Source: Axinella damicornis
Lineage: Eukaryota > Porifera > Demospongiae > Axinellida > Axinellidae
Length of the DNA: 64,000 nt
Assembly (NCBI GenBank): GCA_963931865.1
Contig: OZ007508.1
Coordinates: forward strand, 1,114,133 to 1,178,132
Direction: 5' to 3'
Both the position numbers and the translations under genes were made by a program. Shown here one piece after another: positions 9,266 through 19,741 of the stretch (within the stretch, counting starts at the first letter, position 1; each line of letters begins with the position of its first letter). Under the pieces are notes generated by a model. It was not told the DNA's origin. It saw nothing but the letters and a program-made list of their open reading frames with translations, and did no database searches.

Positions 9266-12200
9266 GCTAGACTGAATTACGGCATGGTAGAGGCTATATC
9301 AGGATACTACAACAGATTAATGCTTGCTAACACAGTCATGGAATTTCAGTTTCATACACTAACACAACCAAACACATGAAGTAGCTAGCCACAAACCAGA
9401 AAGCCAAAGCGAAGGTGCCAAACAGTCCCACGTTGAGTGCAAACAAGCTCAGTCCTCCAGTAACACCTTTGTGTCTGCCCACTTTCCTGGCATCTTCAAG
9501 GTGGCCCCTATACCTGCAGAAATGACATCATTCAACTCGTTAACACAAGTATAGTTATATCATGAATGATACAAATATTCTATTTCTGGCCTAGTGTGTG
9601 GCCCCCTCCAAACTATTTCTAACCTCACATGTACATGCACTGTTTGAGTGCATACAAAGCACTGATAGAGACAATTGACATTAGACATCATCTTCACTGG
9701 ACGGGGTTCCTCTCAGTGGTTAGCTAGGCTACTGATTTTAGGAAGTTTGTTTCCTTCGCATTGGTTTTGCGAATTAGGGCAAGCTGTAAGTACGAGCTCT
9801 TGACTCTGGTCCTACATGAGTTTGATGGATTTCCATGAGGTGAGGGTAAGGGAAAGGCTCATTGTGAGAGATGAGCTTGGATTGCCAAGAGTGTGGGTGC
9901 CACTCATAGCTGACAAGAAAGACACACAAGCTAACCGTTTGCTTTCATTGATCTCCCCGCCAAATGCCACAACTGTTCTTATTGCAGAAAGAACTTCTTC
10001 TGCCACAGCCCCTGCTGATGCGTAGTGCTTCTGCTCAACACTAGTGAAGGTGGCAACCATCTAAATAGGAAATGATGTAGCTAAATAGGAAAATGATGTC
10101 GTTGCATAGTTTCTGGGGAAAAAAATCTGGTTAGCCATGCAATAGCTATACAAAATATGAAAGGATCCTCTTGCTATAGTGCTCTAAATGTGATAACATG
10201 AAGGATAGAAGGATAGAAACATAATAAGGTTTCTCGGAATGCATGTTGGGTGTTTGGTCGCTAGAGACCTGTGTAACCTTCATGCTTATTGACCTGGATC
10301 TCATAATGGCTATTGCTCTTCACCAGAGAAGCTATTGCACAAGGCTGTTGGTGTGTTACATCAAGTAATTGGCTATTCCAGACTCACACAAATGCAGTAC
10401 GGGCTGCATCACCTCTCAAGAGAGAAGCTGTGCTAATGTTAATGTCATGATAGAGGGATGAGATTCCAGTTGCCAGACATCTACACATAGCTAGAGCTGC
10501 CCTGCACCGGACTCATACACCCCAGTGAGAGAGCAGTAGCTGAAACGGGCGAAGCTACACTTATACCATATTAGGTATTAGCTATACCGTATAACTTATT
10601 AAGCAGCTGTAAGAACAGTTACAACCTAGGCCCACCAGTAAAGACATACATTCATTCACCTTGTTGAAAATGGATGCGGGCACAACGACCAGTGGCATAG
10701 CCACCAGCAGCACAATAGTTATCAACCAGTTTCTGTAAAAGCCGACAGCCAATGCAGCTAAGAACGTTGCCCCCCAATGGATCAAGAAGGACAAGTTGCT
10801 TCCAATTCCTCCATGGATCTTATCAAAGTCACTGTAGGAAAATGTACACAATATATTAGTTGGTGCTATGCTGTGAACAGTTTACATGCATGCTATGCTC
10901 AACACAAATTTCATGAGAGGAAACTTTCTCGCGGTGTCGGGGACGGACTCCAGGCTGAGGAACAATATCATCCACATGTGACAGTGATGGTTACACTCTG
11001 GGCCAATGTTCGTAGATATACACATTAAAGGTGGATAAATTCAATCGAAGTCACTATGAAATTTACACAGTTTCATGCTCTGCTGTGAACAAGATTGTGC
11101 CATGCTTATAACACACATTTTGAAGGAAAAAATATTCTGTCTGCTTCTTTCATTATGCTAGATACATATTTATACAATAACAATCAGCACTGACTAGTCT
11201 GGCAGGATAACAAATAGATCCACTCTTGCAAATAGCTTTCTCCAGCGTAACAATAATTAGCAGCTGTTGATTAAAGTGGTGGAAAGGTCCCTTTACTTAC
11301 TCTGAGAACTTGGAGCAGAGGTCCCCAGCCTGGTGTTGGTCAAACCAGCCAAGCTCCTGCCTGAGCAAGGCACGATAGTAGTGGAGCTTCATCTTCTGCA
11401 CCTGCCTCTCACAGACGGTCTGGAAGAACAGCACTTGCAGGGACCCGAACAGAGTAGCAGCAACCGCAACCGCTAACATGCAGTAGATGTAGACGCCAAT
11501 TTCTGAGGTGAAAGCTTCATTGTCCAAACACCTTGAATGTGGCGAGAGGCAACTCTGTAGAATGTCTGTGATGCTGAGTTCAATCGTGAACAGGTAGGGA
11601 TATGGCAGGTCGATGCTGATCACCGTGCTACAGTTCACATCGCTAGCCTCAAAACTAACCACTCCGGCAATGGCACTAGAGTTTACACAGCTACTGTCTG
11701 AAGGATCAGTACTATACATACCGATTCACTACCAAAGTTGCAGAACTGGCCCTGCCCGATGCTGTTGGTGTCAGTGATGGTGTTACTGATGACATCAGCC
11801 GGGATTTGAGCAGCAAAATTAGCCACAATCCGCGAAGCTTCTTGTATCACAAACAGCTCTACCATATTGCCAAGCACGGACAGTGCTGCCGGGAGTACAA
11901 AGCCATGTGCTATGGCTGAAAGGTGCCAAGCAGGATTAGCAGGTAGTCGAATTTTGTAGCATAGCGGAACTGCAGGGAACAGAATTGGTGGAAAAGAGTA
12001 GGTTAGTAATTACCTCTGTGTAGATCCCTTAGAGTAATTTTATAGGTCATTAGCAACAGGTGGTTGAAAAAGTGATTTGGACTATATATACTATAGCTGT
12101 GGCAATTGTTTTTCCTTCAGGCACCATCTAGAGATGCAAACTGTTAGAAACGTGGGGAGGAGCAACATAACCAAGTGGAACTTGCATTAGAGCCACACGT

Positions 12201-12329
12201 CATCAATTAGTTGAAGATAATTGTTTACAGTGAGAGTGTCCCCTCAGGCAATGTGCCTGTACAGTCAACCCACCCAGGCCCGTAACCCCGTCCGCAGGGG
12301 GTCTCCACTTATGGCAGTGAAACAACCGT

Positions 12330-12528
12330 GAGAGAGAGAAAGACAGCTGGAATCGGCTAAGTCCTCTAGCCTGCGCTGTTATATGCAGCCTTGCTTCCGC
12401 TCCTCTGCCGTGGGCCCAGTGGCTTAGCGGTAAGAGCGTCTGACTAGTACTCAGAAGGTCTTGGGTTCGATTCCCAGCTGGTCCCAGAATTTTTTCTGTT
12501 GATTATTCTCTCTCTCCAAAGCTTGCAT
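12330..12528 (+). repeat. About 200-bp dispersed repeat containing a tRNA-like unit, copy 1
   Basis: Shares its whole length (flank, tRNA-like core, flank) with the reverse complement of 28722-28918. Both ends are the same: ACAGCTGGA.TCGGCTAAG upstream and TTATTCTCTCTCTCC then AAAGCTTGCAT downstream. A tRNA-derived SINE is one reading. However, the tRNA-like part lies in the middle, not at the 5' end. Confidence 0.75.
12413..12485 (+). tRNA. tRNA-Thr(AGT)-like sequence, possibly pseudogene
   Basis: 73 nt fold as a cloverleaf. The acceptor GGCCCAG pairs with CTGGTCC (6 of 7), and D stem GCTT/GAGC is intact. Anticodon stem TCTGA/TCAGA has loop CTAGTAC (anticodon AGT), and the T arm TTGGG-TTCGATT-CCCAG matches a B box. 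One acceptor mismatch (C3-T70) remains. The second genomic copy at 28.8 kb has a damaged anticodon stem, which points to a repeat-borne pseudo-tRNA. Confidence 0.6.
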
Positions 12529-12830
12529 CCAACACCTAGAACCTGACGCAATTGTTTAATTGACTTAAATTTTCTGCCTAGCAGACACTGAGCCAAGTAA
12601 CAAAACCAGGTCAACCATCATATGAATACACCAAAAGCTTTAGCTACTCTGCCATTTAGCAACTACAAAGACATCAGTTTGGTGTGTCACCAGAAGTACA
12701 AGGGTTGGTAACTTGGTATATTGGTAGCACAAATAAGACTTGTAACAAGACATGAAACAATGATTCTGATTTAATTCCTTATCGTTCACCAGATACTTAT
12801 GCGCTGCTGTGGCATATACCTAGCCTCGTT

Positions 12831-12907
12831 CCGTGCCCAGCTTTTTTTGTGTCCAGAACGTAATGCAATTGGCAAAAACTGGGCGTGGAGGCCTGGGAAC
12901 TAGGCTA
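12831..12907. mobile_element. TAGCCTCGTTCC-type palindromic MITE relic
   Basis: Starts TAGCCTCGTTCCGTGCCCAG and ends CTGGGAACTAGGCTA, forming imperfect inverted ends. Belongs to the same family as 40188-40265 and 40506-40660. Confidence 0.6.
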
Positions 12908-13335
12908 GCATATATCTATGTTCCCATAGTTGCCAATACCTACCAACTTGAAGAAAGTTTTCAACAGTAAGCTTGCAGGGTGAGAAAATTTCTGTGAATC
13001 GTGATCAACATTCTTCATTGTCTTCTCAGTGTGAGGATATCTGAAATTTCAACTACATGTAAAAAGGAAATCCAAAATTAACGCTGCATACTGCGTAATT
13101 ACTGTATGTATCAGTCATTGCCAGTAGAGTGTACTAAAAGTATACTGCACACTGATTATTGTATGTATACATAGTATAATTATTGTACTGCATACTGATT
13201 ATTGTATATATGTGTGACCATTCAATGCCAGCACAGTATATGCCGCTAAACAGCTGCCCTTTCATATCACTATAGCTATGTGTGTCCTAAAATTAATTCT
13301 TCATCAGCTTGTAAGTTCCATTCTTATTCATTTAA

Positions 13336-14051
13336 GGTAGTAAACATGAGTACCGAGATCTCCGAAACCAAGTTGATGGATAAATGGGCAGCATCAAAGC
13401 GTACACAAGTTTCAGCAATACTTTACATCAAACTGCTCCCTCTGCTTGAAAATGCCCTAAAACTCAATTTTAAGGCCCTCTACGAAACTGAAAATTTGGA
13501 CCCTCTCCAAGGCCCCACCCACACTCTGACCCCATCATCAATACACACACAAAACAGGCCCAAAAACTACGGATGGATTTACCACCTGCTCTCCTCACTT
13601 GCAGGCTACAGCCCAAAACTCACTGCCACCCTCAAAAACACAGGTTTGGCTACCCTAGGCTTTCAAAAAAAATTCCACGCACACCAACTAAAACCGACTC
13701 AAGCCAAGGCCAGTTTCCAAAAGGTCAACCTACCCCCTGCAAAAATAGGGATGCTTTTCCACGTTCACCTCTCGGTTACAGAGTTTTGGCCACACATCTA
13801 CTCCCTCTCACCAGCCCAGTCCAGCTACCAAACCAGCCAAATTCGCCCTAACACGAAAATGGGCGGGGCCTGTAATGCCGAAAGGTCAACTCTCTAGAGT
13901 ACCTTGGCCAGGGAGCTGTCGGAGGCTGTTCACTTTCCAGGCTGTTCTTCGGCCACTTCAGCAGACCCACAAACATTCCTGCTCACTCCACCTAGCTATT
14001 CACACTCAGATAGCCCATCGCTACATTCAATAAGCCAGAATAGCTCTTTAC

Positions 14052-14082
<31 letters not shown>

Positions 14083-14313
14083 GTGTTCAAACAAATCTTC
14101 AAGGTACCGCACGGCCACATCAGAGTACCGATTTGAAACTTGAAAGGGCTGCTAGCCGCATCAAAGAGAGAAGCCCCCCTTGTTTATTCCGGTTGCCGCC
14201 ATGGGAAAACGTAAACAGATGAATAACTCTAAATAACCGTATGCGAGTGACGTCATCTCATTAATTATTCATGAGCAAAATTGCGCGATTTCGACGATGC
14301 CGTGCTTCCTACC
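13336..14313 (+). mobile_element. TTAA-flanked 978-bp element, copy 1
   Basis: The unit is bounded on both sides by TTAA (13332-13335 and 14314-14317). It starts GGTAGTAAACATG and ends GTGCTTCCTACC. The ends form an imperfect inverted repeat of about 14 bp (GGTAGTAAACATGG against GGTAGGAAGCACGG, 11 matches). TTAA duplication is characteristic of piggyBac and also of Kolobok DNA transposons. No transposase is present. It carries one 183-codon ORF, an internal A27 tract at about 14054-14080, and a TGACGTCA palindrome near 14249. Copy 2 has identical length and I find only about two differences, so the copies are very young. Confidence 0.8.
13346..13897 (+). CDS. Uncharacterised 183-aa ORF of the TTAA element, copy 1
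   Basis: The ATG lies inside the left terminal repeat (GGTAGTAAACATG). The protein begins with a hydrophilic stretch (ISETKLMDKWAASKRTQ), then a leucine-rich segment (ILYIKLLPLLENALKL). A Thr/Pro/Lys-rich middle follows, and the tail is MGGACNAERSTL. I recognise no domain and no catalytic motif. An overlapping +1 frame is also open for 92 codons. The frame is kept in copy 2 and, apart from the truncated end, in the more diverged copy 3, where a 6-bp insertion preserves it. This hints at coding function but does not prove it. Confidence 0.4.
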   Translation: MSTEISETKLMDKWAASKRTQVSAILYIKLLPLLENALKLNFKALYETENLDPLQGPTHTLTPSSIHTQNRPKNYGWIYHLLSSLAGYSPKLTATLKNTGLATLGFQKKFHAHQLKPTQAKASFQKVNLPPAKIGMLFHVHLSVTEFWPHIYSLSPAQSSYQTSQIRPNTKMGGACNAERSTL

Positions 14314-14317
14314 TTAA

Positions 14318-15079
14318 CCCAAACCCCTAACTAAAACTTATGAATATTCCAGCTTACTAGCCTTCACTTGAACCCAAACCACACTACATGGGAACTAAAA
14401 GCACATCACTAATGATATTCATGAGAGTCAACACAAGCCAAACTTCCCTCCAAACAGCAAACTAAAGGCAATCTTGCTCACGATTGCTACACACGGCTAC
14501 CTGAAAATGGCTCATTACTTATTCATGAGGCTGACAGACAAGCTGAATCTCAGCCAAAGCTGAAGGCTTTAATGAGATTCATTGACGTCAATTTGGACAA
14601 CAATGCCAGTCATGAGTCCCAATTTAGGGCTAATGATATTCATGATCCCTGGTTGTCAGGGTTAGGAGAGAGTGGAGTCTCAGGGTGAATTTACGAATAA
14701 TGCATCACACAACACACAATGCTTTCAACCCCATACTACACCACCAAAGATCTGACAGGTGGTCACTAATGACATTCATGAGTGTCAACATTAGCCAACC
14801 CTCCCATCGGACAGCTGACTAAAGTCCAACACGCTCACGAGCACAGCATGGAGCTATCTAATCCTAATCATTATTATTCATGAGCAGACAGAAAGACTGG
14901 ATTCTATCCCATGCCCACTGGGTTTTAATGAGATTCATAGCCACACCAAGGTTAGTGGGATCACCCTAACCCGGATCAGGGTTAATGATATTCATAGGGC
15001 TAGGATCTACAGGGTTAGGCCAAACTCCAGTGTTAGGATTTGTCATTGCACTAGCCTAATTAAAGCCTTGTGATGGCCC
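14318..15079. repeat. 762-bp spacer between element copies, with TAATGATATTCATGA repeats
   Basis: Two diverged units about 360 bp apart share CACTAATGAYATTCATGAG (about 14407 and 14765). The block TAATGANATTCAT recurs near 14570, 14633, 14924 and 14982. Telomere-like GGGTTAGG/CCCTAACC words also occur several times. No ORF of note. The spacer itself is bordered by TTAA on both sides. Confidence 0.7.
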
Positions 15080-15083
15080 TTAA

Positions 15084-15799
15084 GGTAGTAAACATGGGTA
15101 CCGAGATCTCCGAAACCAAGTTGATGGATAAATGGGCAGCATCAAAGCGTACACAAGTTTCAGCAATACTTTACATCAAACTGCTCCCTCTGCTTGAAAA
15201 TGCCCTAAAACTCAATTTAAAGGCCCTCTACGAAACTGAAAATTTGGACCCTCTCCAAGGCCCCACCCACACTCTGACCCCATCATCAATACACACACAA
15301 AACAGGCCCAAAAACTACGGATGGATTTACCACCTGCTCTCCTCACTTGCAGGCTACAGCCCAAAACTCACTGCCACCCTCAAAAACACAGGTTTGGCTA
15401 CCCTAGGCTTTCAAAAAAAATTCCACGCACACCAACTAAAACCGACTCAAGCCAAGGCCAGTTTCCAAAAGGTCAACCTACCCCCTGCAAAAATAGGGAT
15501 GCTTTTCCACGTTCACCTCTCGGTTACAGAGTTTTGGCCACACATCTACTCCCTCTCACCAGCCCAGTCCAGCTACCAAACCAGCCAAATTCGCCCTAAC
15601 ACGAAAATGGGCGGGGCCTGTAATGCCGAAAGGTCAACTCTCTAGAGTACCTTGGCCAGGGAGCTGTCGGAGGCTGTTCACTTTCCAGGCTGTTCTTCGG
15701 CCACTTCAGCAGACCCACAAACATTCCTGCTCACTCCACCTAGCTATTCACACTCAGATAGCCCATCGCTACATTCAATAAGCCAGAATAGCTCTTTAC

Positions 15800-15830
<31 letters not shown>

Positions 15831-16061
15831 GTGTTCAAACAAATCTTCAAGGTACCGCACGGCCACATCAGAGTACCGATTTGAAACTTGAAAGGGCTGC
15901 TAGCCGCATCAAAGAGAGAAGCCCCCCTTGTTTATTCCGGTTGCCGCCATGGGAAAACGTAAACAGATGAATAACTCTAAATAACCGTATGCGAGTGACG
16001 TCATCTCATTAATTATTCATGAGCAAAATTGCGCGATTTCGACGATGCCGTGCTTCCTACC
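15084..16061 (+). mobile_element. TTAA-flanked 978-bp element, copy 2
   Basis: Same length, orientation and ends as copy 1. Bounded by TTAA at 15080-15083 and 16062-16065. Even the internal A27 tract has the same length, which supports very recent copying or ongoing homogenisation. Confidence 0.8.
15094..15645 (+). CDS. Uncharacterised 183-aa ORF of the TTAA element, copy 2
   Basis: Differs from the copy 1 product at codon 2 (Gly for Ser) and at one Phe/Leu position in KLNFKALYE. Otherwise identical. No known domain. It is preceded by the TTAA target and terminal repeat rather than by a visible promoter. Probably expressed, if at all, from outside the element. Confidence 0.4.
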   Translation: MGTEISETKLMDKWAASKRTQVSAILYIKLLPLLENALKLNLKALYETENLDPLQGPTHTLTPSSIHTQNRPKNYGWIYHLLSSLAGYSPKLTATLKNTGLATLGFQKKFHAHQLKPTQAKASFQKVNLPPAKIGMLFHVHLSVTEFWPHIYSLSPAQSSYQTSQIRPNTKMGGACNAERSTL

Positions 16062-16065
16062 TTAA

Positions 16066-16973
16066 TATAGTTGATTTCAAGGTTTGTACCAATTTTAATG
16101 AATATCTAGCTACTGATTTTAATGCAGTGGAGCTATTGAAGTGGCCATGAGAGTGCCATCTAGCTATTAATATTGCGAGTAAACTTACGTATAAGGTTTT
16201 GCACTCAAACACACTGGATCTTCTTTGCTTCACATGGCTATTGCAGATGAGCTAGCTATAATTTTTCACCACATATTTTCTCAAAACTTATATAGAATTC
16301 TGGTGACAGGAATATCAAGGTGTGATGACCAAGCCCTACCTGTATATGGCAGCACACAAGACTCTACAGCCAAGCTTGTTATCCTTGTAATTGGATGACA
16401 AAGATTTGGTACATACAAGAATCAGATCTCTAATTGGTGAAACAGGCTATTGAGTGCAGTGCATGACACTGAGGGAGGCTTCTGGACGGCTTGTGTGGTG
16501 TTGACTAGTGTATGTTCACGTGCTTTTGTACAATGTTGTATTGTGCATCCGCCAGAGAGTGTAAGACAAATTAAATTGTTAAACTTCATCTTGCGTTGAC
16601 AGTGAGTAAAATTTTGATCCCTACAGTGCTCTCACATGTCTTCTGTGGATGCTTGTGCATTTCATGAAAGTCAATCAACCACATCTTAGATAGACTTTGG
16701 AGTCACCTGCTGTGCAGGATGTACATCTTGGCGAATGCTTGGCCTCATTAGCTAGGCTGGGCTGACCAGGAAATGGGGACGGGTATTCTCACTGTGGAAC
16801 TAGAAGTAGCTATAGCTAGCGGTCTGTGCGGATCAATGTAAGCAACTCACTATTGACATGATGCCATGGAGCAGAGTGGATGAAGACCTTCCCTGGAGCT
16901 AGCTACTGAGAGATCATGTGGACATTTTGATCTTGTCCCAAGACTGGTCTGGGAATTGAACTTTTCCTAGTAC
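16066..16973. other. Upstream flank of the decayed ABCB copy, duplicated at 29.5-29.9 kb
   Basis: Sequence from about 16186 to 16490 aligns with 29525-29830 (shared blocks GGTGTGATGACCAAGCCC, TATAGAATTC, GCCAAGC.TGTTATCCT). In the decayed copy the TTAA-element block separates this flank from exon 1. Another piece, about 16680-16790, matches 30040-30125 in inverted orientation. No gene seen. Confidence 0.65.
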
Positions 16974-16977
16974 TTAA

Positions 16978-17436
16978 GGTAGTAAACATGGGTACCGCGA
17001 TCTCCGAAACCAAGTTCAACTTGATGGATAAATGGGCAGCATCAAAGCGTACACAAGTTTCAGCAATACTTTGCATCAAACTGCTCCCTCTGCTTGAAAA
17101 TGCCCTAAAACTCAATTTTAAGGCCCTCTACGAAACTGAAAATTTGGACCCTCTCCAAGGCCCCACCCACACTCTGACCCCATCATCAATACACACACAA
17201 AACAGGCCCAAAAACTACGGATGGATTTACCACCTGCTCTCCTCACTTGCAGGCTACAGCCCAAAACTCACTGCCACCCTCAAAAACAGAGGTTTGGCTA
17301 CCCTAGGCTTTCAAAAAAAATTCCACGCACACCAACTAAAACCGACTCAAGCCAAGGCCAGTTTCCGAAAGGTCAACCTACCCCCTGCAAAACTAGGGAT
17401 GCTTTTCCACGCTCACCTCTCGGTTACAGAGTTTGC
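16978..17436 (+). mobile_element. TTAA-flanked element, copy 3, right end lost
   Basis: The left end GGTAGTAAACATGGG follows TTAA at 16974-16977. The copy matches copies 1 and 2 up to ACAGAG at about 17430, then stops. A TTAA (17437-17440) happens to sit at the break. It carries a 6-bp in-frame insertion and several substitutions, so it is older than the other two. Its ORF (16988-17440) is truncated. Confidence 0.75.
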
Positions 17437-17440
17437 TTAA

Positions 17441-17930
17441 ATTAGAAATCTATTTGTGGGAGATTCACTGTTACAGTAGGTGTAGGTGAGAAATTACCAA
17501 AAAAGCCATGAAACAAATAATGCCCCTCTGGCTAGCAATTGTGGGCACCCCATTACCCCATTGAAGGAAAGCGGCTTGCCAAGAATCTAGCCAATTGTGA
17601 TGTCACTGTTGAGGTGTCTGGAAGCTGGAGCAGACCCTAGTAAAAGCCATGCAGCCCTTTACCATCTAACCAATGTTACCATGCATTTCATCTGGTAGCA
17701 CTGTATTTGCACAACTGCATGATGCTGTTCAATTCAGGTATCACACGATCGATACAAATGGATATTTAGCTGTGAAAATGGATAAACAATATACTAATTG
17801 TGCTAGCTGCTGACCTCAGTTCACACACTACACTGCTGCTAACTTACTATTACGGTTCAACATCATCTCTTTAAGTCTCAACTTCGATCATTTCCAAACC
17901 CTTTGAATACTCAATCTCACTGCTAGAAGC
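17441..17930. other. Gap without recognisable gene
   Basis: Unique-looking sequence between the third TTAA element and the tyrosinase relic. No exon or repeat recognised. Confidence 0.4.
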
Positions 17931-17934
17931 CTGG

Positions 17935-19060
17935 TAGCATTTCCTGCATATGCAAACAATGAGAACGATATTTACTGCTAAGGCAATCAGGAGGGGAATG
18001 CCGAGTCCCAGTCATTATCCCAGTGCTGCGGTGTTTGGTACAGGGGGTTTGGTTGATAGTGGCCATGGGCACGTGTACATATTATCACAGCTGTCACATG
18101 TGGTGGTGTTACAAATGGTGATACATGTGCCATTAGCGTCACAAATGGGGCAATATGCTTCACTAGTGCAATTGGGAATTGTGGTATCTTAAATTTCTGC
18201 TCGAATGAGTTCATCATACTTGTATCCCCAGTCCTCTGAGTAACTGTAGCTACTGCCGTCCTGCCATTATTAGTGGGAAGAAAGGAATGTAGTTATCGTA
18301 GTTGTGTCCAGGGTGGGGTCCTTTTCTAGGAACAAATGGTGGATAATCGGTGCCCCTCCTCTGATAGCTCTTCATCCAACTCTCCAGAAATTCGGTCCAG
18401 CACATTGCAGTGATGAAAGTTGAACTTGTTTACAGCTGAAGGAATGACATCCATTTGACCTCCCACCCAATCATGAACATTGTTGTGCATGTGGCTACGT
18501 AATTGGTCGACAGGCCCTGCGAAAAAAAATTCTGCTGAACACATGATGTTCCATCCTTCCAGTGTGCTTCTAAAACTGGTACTAACAAGGAGCACCAAGT
18601 GCTATCATCACTTTGATTCTGTTTGGTCAGCAGGTGGAACCTGGCAAGGGATTCCCTAGCTCTCTGAAGAGGATTCCGTTTGCTTATGTCATCTGTTATG
18701 TTACAAAGCCTCCAATAGTCTGAACAATCTAAATTGGGATGCCAATATCGTAAGTCGCATATGGTGTTCCAACTGTCTGGATTAATCAACTCCCCACTCA
18801 TGTTTACTGGCTGATTGTAGTTGTTGAGGGTATACCATAGTATTCTGCAGCGAATGGAGATCTGTCATTCTCTTCCCATTGCCAGTACGGAAAGCCAAAT
18901 GAGGGAATTCTCTGGAACTCCTTCTCAACTGTGAAGATGTAGCACTGGTGGCACACTGGGAATGCCCCACCCTGAGTGGGCAAAGTCAATGGAAATATTC
19001 CTGTTTACGTCTCTGGTGCATATTAATTCTAGATCCACCACGGGCAACATAGCTATGGAA
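17935..19060 (-). pseudogene. Membrane tyrosinase pseudogene
   Basis: Minus strand, several frames. In order: remnants of the CuA region (IDFAHSGW, then FPVCHQCYIFTVEKEFQ, where the usual W-H-R is C-H-Q), then FGFPYWQWEENDRS and LINPDSWNTICDLRYW. Next come SFRSTLEGW, the CuB region HNNVHDWVGGQM with SAVN and HHCNV, and PGHNYDNYIPFFPL. It ends with DWGYKYDELI, a Cys-rich EGF-like stretch (CPICDANGTCITIC) and a hydrophobic helix GIPLLIALAVNIVLIVC followed by CRKCYQ. This is the layout of membrane-anchored type-3 copper tyrosinases, which oxidise phenols to quinones. At least three frameshifts and stops (TAA after ELIRAEI, TAA TGA before the helix) disable it. Confidence 0.85.
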
Positions 19061-19210
19061 GCGATCAATCGCCCCTTGCCAGTATACATATCAGATTGCC
19101 CTCATCAAGAGGCTCATCGCGGTCCATGTAGTCAAGAAGTAAAGCAGATTTGTTCTCGGTACATAGCAGCAGCAGGCTTCCGGAACTCTAAAAGCCTACT
19201 ATGCAGCTAT

Positions 19211-19446
19211 GCCAAGAGTTCATAACAATAAGAGTGTGCAACTGCCATATGGGTTCCACTACCTCCATCTTGGCAGTATGACATAGGCAATCAGTGTAAA
19301 CTCTGTAGTAATCACAATTCTACACTCAGGAGCATGCAGCTGCTACTACTTCACCACTGATTGCCTATGCTATACTGCTGAGGTGGTGGCAGTGAAACCA
19401 TAATATGGCAGTACGTTGCACACTCTTATTGTTATGAACTCTTGGC
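19211..19446. mobile_element. 236-bp fold-back MITE
   Basis: The ends are a perfect 32-bp inverted repeat starting GCCAAGAGTTCATAACAATA. The arms continue imperfectly to almost the centre (GCCATATNNGGTT, CAATCAGTG). It lies just upstream of the tyrosinase relic. No ORF. Confidence 0.8.
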
Positions 19447-19741
19447 TACGCAAACACCTACGAACACATTACAGCACAAAGCACAGCATAAAATTAATAT
19501 CCTGGGATGTTTGGACTTAACTTAATGTGGTAGCTCGGTCTCAGGCAAACAGCCGTAGTAGAAAACAACTAGCTTTTTGGACACTACTATAGCCCATAAT
19601 TTTAGGCCCTGCATACCACTGTTCATTTATATCACTTGCCCAGCTGTGTAGTTAGATAGTCTGTAACAGAGTTTGTGGGATCCACACTTGACTGCTAAAC
19701 TATCCAATCAAGGCATGTGACAAGTAAAGGTGATTCACAGA

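Larger units (their letters stand above)
9397..13018 (-). pseudogene. Partial duplicate of the ABCB gene (exons 1-5 only), decayed
   Basis: Five exons match the intact ABCB gene upstream, with the same splice phases: 12944-13018 (ATG at 13018), 11301-11969, 10660-10831, 9936-10060 and 9397-9513. They encode only the first half of transmembrane domain 1. Exon 2 is 669 bp against 686 bp in the intact copy and carries two frame-breaking lesions. One is a one-base deletion just after the exon start (GGCACCTTTCAGCC here, GGCACTCTTTCGGC in the intact gene). The second lies near 11720-11740. There are no nucleotide-binding domains, and the copy stops where the hairpin and recombinase fragment begin. 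The introns also align with those of the intact gene, so this is an unprocessed segmental duplicate. A tRNA-like repeat sits in its intron 1. Confidence 0.88.

Noticed and set aside
13904..14143. Second ORF of the TTAA element (79 aa with a lysine run)
   Set aside because: The lysine run comes from the A27 tract, the product lacks any motif, and the frame depends on tract length. It was not listed as a gene.
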